From UBA4874 sp002399435 (GTDB lineage Bacteria; Bacillota; Clostridia; Caldicoprobacterales; DTU083): a stretch of DNA of 64,000 bases. Below, piece after piece: positions 59,815 to 64,000 of this stretch. Within the stretch, counting starts at the first letter, position 1; each line of letters begins with the position of its first letter. The DNA lies in contig DAISGI010000003.1 in NCBI GenBank assembly GCA_036823195.1, positions 46,932 through 110,931 of the forward strand, in the 5' to 3' direction. The notes below the pieces were generated by a model. It saw only the letters and a list, made by a program, of their open reading frames with translations. It was not told where the DNA came from and did not search any database. The position numbers and the translations under genes are program-made.

Positions 59815-60522
59815 ATGGATATAGAACAAAATATCAATCGGATCCATCAGAAAATCGATGCGGCTCTCCGCAAAGCCAACCGGGCAAACGAAAATGTAAC
59901 CCTGGTTGGCGCGACAAAGACTGTGGATCCAGAGACGATACAAGAGGCGATTTCCTATGGCTTACAAGACATTGGAGAGAACCGTGTCCAGGAGATGATG
60001 GCAAAATACGATCGGATCAACGGTGCAAAATGGCACATCATAGGTACTTTGCAGCGTAACAAGGTGAAGTATGTCATTGACAAGGTGGCTATGATCCAGT
60101 CTCTGGCAAGCCTGCCACTCGCCCGTGAGATTAACCATCGCGCACAGAAAATCGGCAGAGTTATGCCGGTTTTGGTTCAGGTGAATCCGGCCAACGAGAA
60201 AAGTAAATCCGGTCTTCCCACGGAAGAGGTTGCTCCTTTCATCGAGTCCATATTCAACCTGAAAAATATAAAAGTGATGGGCCTGATGATGATCGCTCCT
60301 TATGCGGAGAATCCGGAATCCGTGAGACCCTATTTTTCCATAACGAAACAATTGTTTGATGAGGTAAGGCAATGCCATTATCCGCATACCGATATGCAAT
60401 ACCTCTCCATGGGTATGTCCAACGATTTTGAAACAGCGATTGAGGAAGGATCCAATATGGTACGCATCGGTACCGCTTTATTTGGGAAAAGGAGGACAAA
60501 GGAATGGCAGGAAAATTCATGA
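59815..60522 (+). CDS. ylmE: YggS/YlmE-family PLP homeostasis protein
   Basis: 235 residues. VTLVGATKTVD with PLP lysine K35, GENRVQEMMAKYD, WHIIGTLQRNKVKYV, LVQVNPANEKSKSGLPTEEV, and LSMGMSNDFETAIEEGSNMVRIGTALFG are the family blocks. It is a cytosolic PLP-binding protein that buffers vitamin B6 and affects amino-acid metabolism. GGGAGTG lies upstream. It overlaps sepF by 19 nt. Confidence 0.95.
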   Translation: MDIEQNINRIHQKIDAALRKANRANENVTLVGATKTVDPETIQEAISYGLQDIGENRVQEMMAKYDRINGAKWHIIGTLQRNKVKYVIDKVAMIQSLASLPLAREINHRAQKIGRVMPVLVQVNPANEKSKSGLPTEEVAPFIESIFNLKNIKVMGLMMIAPYAENPESVRPYFSITKQLFDEVRQCHYPHTDMQYLSMGMSNDFETAIEEGSNMVRIGTALFGKRRTKEWQENS

Positions 60523-60980
60523 ACAGGTTTTTAAACTTTATCGGCTTGGAAGAGGATATCATAGAAGAGCCGGAGGAGGAAATGGCAGGGGAATCCCAGG
60601 AACCCTCCAGGGAAGATTTGATTGAGCCTACGTTTCAGTCAAAAAACAAGAAAGGCAAGGTAGTGAATATTCATCAGTCGTCTTATGTTAAAGTAGTGGT
60701 CTATCAGGCACTGACTTACGATGACACTCAGAATATCGTTGATAATCTCAAGAATCGGAAACCCATCATCGTGAATCTGGATTCCCTGGAACAGGAACTG
60801 GCCCAAAGGGTTCTGGATTTCATGAGTGGAGCAGTCTATGCGCTGGATGGCACAATCCAAAAAGTTTCAAAAAGTATTTTTGTTCTGGTTCCCAGCAATA
60901 TTGATATCGTAGGAAATATTCCGGAGGATTTCAAGGGGAAAAGCTTTTATACACTTGGTACCAGCGCAGATAAGGAATAG
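60504..60980 (+). CDS. sepF: Cell division protein SepF
   Basis: 158 residues. MNRFLNFIGLEED amphipathic membrane-binding start (from residue 6), an acidic linker, and the SepF core VVNIHQSSYVKVVVYQALTYDDTQNIVDNLKNRKPIIVNLDSLEQELAQRVLDFMSGAVYALDGTIQKVSKSIFVLVPSNIDI. It bundles FtsZ filaments at the septum. AAAGGAGGA precedes ATG 60504. The usual followers ylmG and ylmH are not present. Confidence 0.96.
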   Translation: MAGKFMNRFLNFIGLEEDIIEEPEEEMAGESQEPSREDLIEPTFQSKNKKGKVVNIHQSSYVKVVVYQALTYDDTQNIVDNLKNRKPIIVNLDSLEQELAQRVLDFMSGAVYALDGTIQKVSKSIFVLVPSNIDIVGNIPEDFKGKSFYTLGTSADKE

Positions 60981-61232
60981 GAGACCACAGACTTGGCGCG
61001 TCTGTTCATAGCTTCCCTTCTGAGAAGAATTGGGTTCTTTTCCGATATCCGGTTATGCTCATCCTTACCCAGTCTGCTTCTTTGTTCTTTATACGCCCGG
61101 AGGATCGGGAATTCAGGGCCGTGAAGCTGCTTACCAGAATAACAATACGATAAACGGCCCTTTCCGGCGGTTGGCAGACCGTTCCTTGCCATTTGAAAAT
61201 TCTTAACATATTGAAAGGGAGGAAGAATTCTT
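60981..61232 (+). other. Intergenic region between sepF and divIVA
   Basis: About 250 nt. ylmG (YggT) and ylmH usually lie here but neither is recognisable; frames on both strands are short and look noncoding. A 7-bp inverted repeat GGGCCGT (61116-61122) / ACGGCCC (61154-61160) with a 31-nt loop is the only structure seen. An AAGGGAGGAAG site serves divIVA. Confidence 0.6.
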
Positions 61233-61715
61233 ATGCCACTGACACCGATGGATATTCACAACAAGGAATTTTCCAGAAAATTCAGAGGGTATCAAGAAGA
61301 TGAAGTTGACGAATTTCTGGATGCCGTTGTGGGTGAATTTGAAAAGCTTCATAAGGAGAATATAGACCTGAAGGATAGGATTCATGCATTGGAGGATCAG
61401 ATCAGTCAATATAAAACCATGGAGCATACTTTAAAGGACACCCTGGTAACCGCACAGAAGACAGCGGATGAGGTAACGGCGCTTGCACGGAAAAAAGCCG
61501 GGATGATACAAAAGGATGCGGAAGATCAGGCACATCACATAGTGGAAAGTGCCAATAACCAGGTGATTGAGATCCGAAAGGAATATCAGGAAGCTCAAAA
61601 GCAAATGAAGCTTTTCCAGTCCAAATATCGTTCTTTGCTGGAGACGCAGATCGAACTGATCTCCAATGATGTTGCGGCAGCAGACGATCCAAAGCCACCT
61701 GAAACAAAAGAATAG
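61233..61715 (+). CDS. divIVA: DivIVA-domain protein
   Basis: 160 residues. MPLTPMDIHNKEFSRKFRGYQEDEVDEFLDAVVGEFEKLHKEN is the conserved membrane-binding N-terminus of DivIVA; the rest is a long coiled coil that oligomerises at negatively curved membranes such as poles and septa. The short tail is acidic and proline-rich. In many Firmicutes ileS follows; here a TraR-type gene and lspA do. Confidence 0.96.
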   Translation: MPLTPMDIHNKEFSRKFRGYQEDEVDEFLDAVVGEFEKLHKENIDLKDRIHALEDQISQYKTMEHTLKDTLVTAQKTADEVTALARKKAGMIQKDAEDQAHHIVESANNQVIEIRKEYQEAQKQMKLFQSKYRSLLETQIELISNDVAAADDPKPPETKE

Positions 61716-61728
61716 CAATTTTCCAGGG

Positions 61729-61760
61729 AGGACATACTGAAATATGTCCTTTTATTTTTT
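61729..61760 (+). terminator. Terminator after divIVA
   Basis: AGGACATA (61729-61736) pairs with TATGTCCT (61743-61750), 6-nt loop, followed by TTTATTTTTT. Confidence 0.9.
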
Positions 61761-61815
61761 CATTGTTGCCGGATGCAAAGGCTTTTGGTATCCGGCAGCT
61801 TCAGGAGTGATGGAT

Positions 61816-62541
61816 ATGAAAAACAACGAGCAAAATTATCTGAAAGACAAGCTTCAAAAAAAGACGGAGCATCAGAAGGAAGCTTTAATGCTGCACAGGG
61901 AACTTGGACTGGAAGATTCCCTGAGAGAATTATCAAAGGAATTGTCTTACTATGATAACCATCCGGCTGACATTGGCAGTGAGACCTATGAACAGGAAAA
62001 GCAATTTGCTCTGGACAGACATTCCGCCCGACAAATCAATGAAGTAAATGCCGCCATAAAGCGAATGGAGAAAGGGACGTATGGGTTCTGCGAATCCTGC
62101 GGCAGGGAAATCAGCTTTGAGAGACTGGATGCCATCCCGGAAACCAAGCTATGCATGGAATGCGAAGAGCAACGCAGGACAGAAATCAGGAAGGAGGAAT
62201 GGAGCCGAAAGGCAGAACAAATCTCCCAGGAGCCTCCGATTCCACAGCTTTCGTCCGGAAATCAAAGCGCTTCCTATGACGGGGAGGACGCTTTGAAGGA
62301 TACACAGGCTTATGGCAGCTCAAGCGGCCCACAGGATGTTGCCACAAACAGCCCTGTGGACTATAGGCACACCTGGTCCGAGAATCAGGAAGATCAGGGA
62401 TATGTGGAAGAGGTGGACCGCATCAGCAATGAAGCTTATCGGCAGCAGTTACCGGATAGCAGGGATAATGATCCGGATCCATCCATAAAACCGGCAAAAG
62501 AAAAAATGGTTCCGAAAAAAAGGCCGGTGAAAAAGAAGTAA
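61816..62541 (+). CDS. TraR/DksA-type zinc-finger protein (YteA-like)
   Basis: 241 residues from ATG 61816 (AGGAG 8 nt upstream; ATG 61810 overlaps poorly). N-terminal helical region (LRELSKELSYYDNHPADIGSETYEQEKQFALDRHSARQINEVNAAIKRMEKGTYGFCESCG), a C4 zinc finger C92-xx-C95...C113-xx-C116, and a long polar, probably disordered tail with Lys-rich end. This is the YteA/DksA-related group, thought to touch the RNA polymerase secondary channel. Between divIVA and lspA in several clostridia. Role unknown. Confidence 0.88.
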   Translation: MKNNEQNYLKDKLQKKTEHQKEALMLHRELGLEDSLRELSKELSYYDNHPADIGSETYEQEKQFALDRHSARQINEVNAAIKRMEKGTYGFCESCGREISFERLDAIPETKLCMECEEQRRTEIRKEEWSRKAEQISQEPPIPQLSSGNQSASYDGEDALKDTQAYGSSSGPQDVATNSPVDYRHTWSENQEDQGYVEEVDRISNEAYRQQLPDSRDNDPDPSIKPAKEKMVPKKRPVKKK

Positions 62542-62567
62542 AGCGATAGATGGAGAATGTCTGGGGA

Positions 62568-62613
62568 AGCCTCCTTATGGTATAATAAGCGGGTACCAAA
62601 TAAAAAGGAGGCT
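62568..62613 (+). promoter_or_regulatory. Inverted repeat that masks the lspA Shine-Dalgarno
   Basis: AGCCTCCTT (62568-62576) is the exact complement of AAGGAGGCT (62605-62613), which holds the lspA ribosome binding site. The -10 TATAAT (62581-62586) lies in the loop, so only readthrough RNA, not RNA from this promoter, contains both arms. Confidence 0.8.
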
Positions 62614-62617
62614 CTTC

Positions 62618-63067
62618 ATGCTGGAAATATTTATTATTCTCTTTCTTACAGCAGCGGATCGAATCACAAAATATCTGGCAGTTCATTACCTGAAGCCACT
62701 TCAGACCGTCCCCATTTGGAAAGGGGTTTTCAGCCTGACTTATGTGGAAAACCGGGGCGCGGCCTTTGGAATTCTGCAAAATAAGAGGTGGTTCCTGGTA
62801 GCTTTACCATTGGTGATTATCGCAGCAATTATCATTTATCTGGTCACACATCGGGAGGACAGTCTGCTGAGCAAAATCTGCCTTGCTGTTATTCTGGCCG
62901 GTGCCATCGGAAATTTACTGGACCGTATCCTTTTTGGTTATGTGGTGGATATGTTTCAGCTTGTTTTTATTGATTTTCCGGTGTTTAACGTAGCGGATAC
63001 CGCAGTGGTATGCGGTACGATTCTGCTTGCCATTCAGATACTTTTTATGGATGCATCCAAATCGTAA
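62618..63067 (+). CDS. lspA: Lipoprotein signal peptidase
   Basis: 149 residues, four membrane helices. LTAADRITKYLAVHYL, TYVENRGAAFGIL, and the catalytic aspartates D102 in GNLLDR and D127 in FNVADTAVV. It cleaves the signal peptide of prolipoproteins at the lipidated cysteine. AAGGAGG precedes ATG 62618; a perfect -10 lies upstream. rluD-like gene follows after 14 nt. Confidence 0.97.
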   Translation: MLEIFIILFLTAADRITKYLAVHYLKPLQTVPIWKGVFSLTYVENRGAAFGILQNKRWFLVALPLVIIAAIIIYLVTHREDSLLSKICLAVILAGAIGNLLDRILFGYVVDMFQLVFIDFPVFNVADTAVVCGTILLAIQILFMDASKS

Positions 63068-63081
63068 AAGGAGGTGATGGA

Positions 63082-63993
63082 ATGGAGAGGATTCATTTAA
63101 TTCCCACCTCGGAAGATCGTGGGCGGAGACTGGATCAATATCTTGCTGAGAAACTGCCGCAGTATTCCAGAAGCCATTTTCAGAAATTCATCCGGAATGG
63201 CCTGCTTACCGTGGGAGCAGAACCTGTCAAGGCAAATTACCGTATCCGGGCAGGAGAACAGATTGTTGTTTCCCTGCCCCCTCCGAAGGAAATGAGAATT
63301 GCACCGGAAAATATAGATCTGAACATTGTTTATGAGGATGAGGATATTGCTGTCATCAACAAGCCTCAGGGTATGGTGGTCCATCCTGCTCCCGGCCATG
63401 AATCCGGGACTCTGGTCAATGCTCTGTTGTATCATTACGACGAATTATCCGATCTCAACGGGAAATTCCGACCCGGGATTGTTCATCGGATTGATAAGGA
63501 TACCTCCGGACTTCTTGTGATAGCAAAAAACAACTTTGCTCACAGCAGACTGGCAGAGCAATTGCAGAAAAAAGAAGTCAGCAGACAATACCTGGCTCTT
63601 GCCGAGGATAATATCAAACAGGATTCCGGTACTATTTGTGCCCCCATAGGTCGGAATCCGGCCAATCGAAAGAAAATGGCGGTTGTCGCATCAGGGCGAA
63701 ATGCAGTGACCCACTTTCGGGTCCTGGAACGATTTGGTTTCTGTACCTATCTGGAATGTAAGCTGGAAACCGGCAGGACTCATCAGATACGGGTTCATCT
63801 CCAGCATATTGGCCATCCTGTTATAGGAGATCCGTTATATGGAAGGCATCATCAGAAGTTTTCCCTGGACGGTCAGGCCCTTCATGCAGCCCGATTATCT
63901 TTGATTCATCCCCGAACGGGGGAGTATATGGAGTTTTCGGCACCTCTTCCGGAATATTTTGAAAAGCTGCTGAAAATATTGCGGCAGCAATAA
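63082..63993 (+). CDS. RluA-family pseudouridine synthase (RluD-like)
   Basis: 303 residues from ATG 63082 (AAAAGGAGGTGA upstream; the open frame reaches back into lspA). N-terminal S4 domain (RRLDQYLAEKLPQYSRSHFQKFIRNGLLTVGAEPVKANYRIRAGEQIVV) and a catalytic domain with IVHRI-D138-KDTSGLLVIAKN and LETGRTHQIRVHLQHIGHPVIGDPLYG. It isomerises uridines in large-subunit rRNA. The gene is usually next to lspA in Firmicutes. It ends 7 nt before the window edge. Confidence 0.95.
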   Translation: MERIHLIPTSEDRGRRLDQYLAEKLPQYSRSHFQKFIRNGLLTVGAEPVKANYRIRAGEQIVVSLPPPKEMRIAPENIDLNIVYEDEDIAVINKPQGMVVHPAPGHESGTLVNALLYHYDELSDLNGKFRPGIVHRIDKDTSGLLVIAKNNFAHSRLAEQLQKKEVSRQYLALAEDNIKQDSGTICAPIGRNPANRKKMAVVASGRNAVTHFRVLERFGFCTYLECKLETGRTHQIRVHLQHIGHPVIGDPLYGRHHQKFSLDGQALHAARLSLIHPRTGEYMEFSAPLPEYFEKLLKILRQQ

Positions 63994-64000
63994 AAAATTT

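Noticed and set aside
60947..61192. 81-codon minus-strand frame between sepF and divIVA
   Set aside because: No ribosome binding site, odd composition, overlaps the sepF end; no sign of a real gene.
1..64000. CRISPR arrays, insertion sequences, prophage or toxin-antitoxin loci
   Set aside because: No regularly spaced repeats, transposase, integrase or terminal inverted repeats were seen; repeats present are coding tandem repeats and terminator stems.

Overview
The window is a chromosomal segment of an endospore-forming, Gram-positive Clostridia-type bacterium (Bacillota). The evidence is the gene order (rpsB-tsf-pyrH-frr-uppS-cdsA-dxr-rseP; rimP-nusA-ylxR-ylxQ-infB-rbfA; rpsO-pnp), the sporulation genes (dpaAB, spoVAC-AD-AE, tepA, ylzJ), strong AGGAGG-type ribosome binding sites, sigma-A promoters, a Firmicutes-type LexA box before recA, and frequent TTG and GTG starts. 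Genus cannot be decided from the sequence alone. No insertion sequence, prophage, integrase or CRISPR array was seen. It is essentially core genome, nearly all on the + strand.

Layout. 1-2.5 kb: tail of cdaR, tRNA-Arg(CCG), a stand-alone degenerate response-regulator receiver and a small winged-helix-like gene on the minus strand. 2.6-9.5 kb: an FtsW/RodA-type glycosyltransferase with its class B penicillin-binding protein, uvrC, a PspC-domain protein, a HAD phosphatase and hprK. 9.5-16.6 kb: an orphan solute-binding-like protein, murB, PHP hydrolase, rapZ, whiA, then ireB, an aldo/keto reductase-ferredoxin fusion, ruvX and a yrzB-like gene. 16.6-23.7 kb: translation factors, pyrH, undecaprenyl and CDP-DAG synthesis, dxr and rseP, with a probable small gene between frr and uppS that lacks an ATG, GTG or TTG start at its predicted 5' end. 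23.8-34.6 kb: the nusA-infB operon, truB, ribF, rpsO and pnp. 34.7-46.2 kb: a deacetylase-fold protein, dipicolinate synthase, aspartate kinase, tepA, ylzJ, ftsK/spoIIIE, rimO, pgsA, cinA and SOS-controlled recA. 46.4-53.9 kb: rny, a conserved-looking unknown on the minus strand, an RpiR-type regulator, a histidine phosphatase, cmk, plsC and an S1-repeat protein. 54-56.3 kb: spoVAC-AD-AE and four tRNA genes on the minus strand. 56.4-58.5 kb: a partner-switching module (anti-anti-sigma factor, degenerate RsbW-like protein, SigB-like sigma factor, then an intact RsbW-like kinase behind a sigma-B-like promoter). 58.5-64 kb: HlyD-like adaptor, ylmE, sepF, divIVA, a TraR/DksA-type protein, lspA and an RluA-family pseudouridine synthase.

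Functionally the segment links peptidoglycan and lipid precursor synthesis, division (sepF, divIVA, an ftsW-like gene, ftsK), translation and RNA turnover (rny, pnp, rbfA, truB, RnpM), DNA repair (uvrC, recA, ruvX) and spore formation. The least ordinary items are the sigma module with one decayed and one intact kinase, the receiver with Glu in place of the phospho-acceptor Asp, the frr-uppS small gene, an inverted repeat that can mask the lspA Shine-Dalgarno, a deacetylase-fold protein lacking its first metal-binding Asp, and the absence of several usual neighbours (yvcK, ispG/polC, ispH, ylmG/ylmH).
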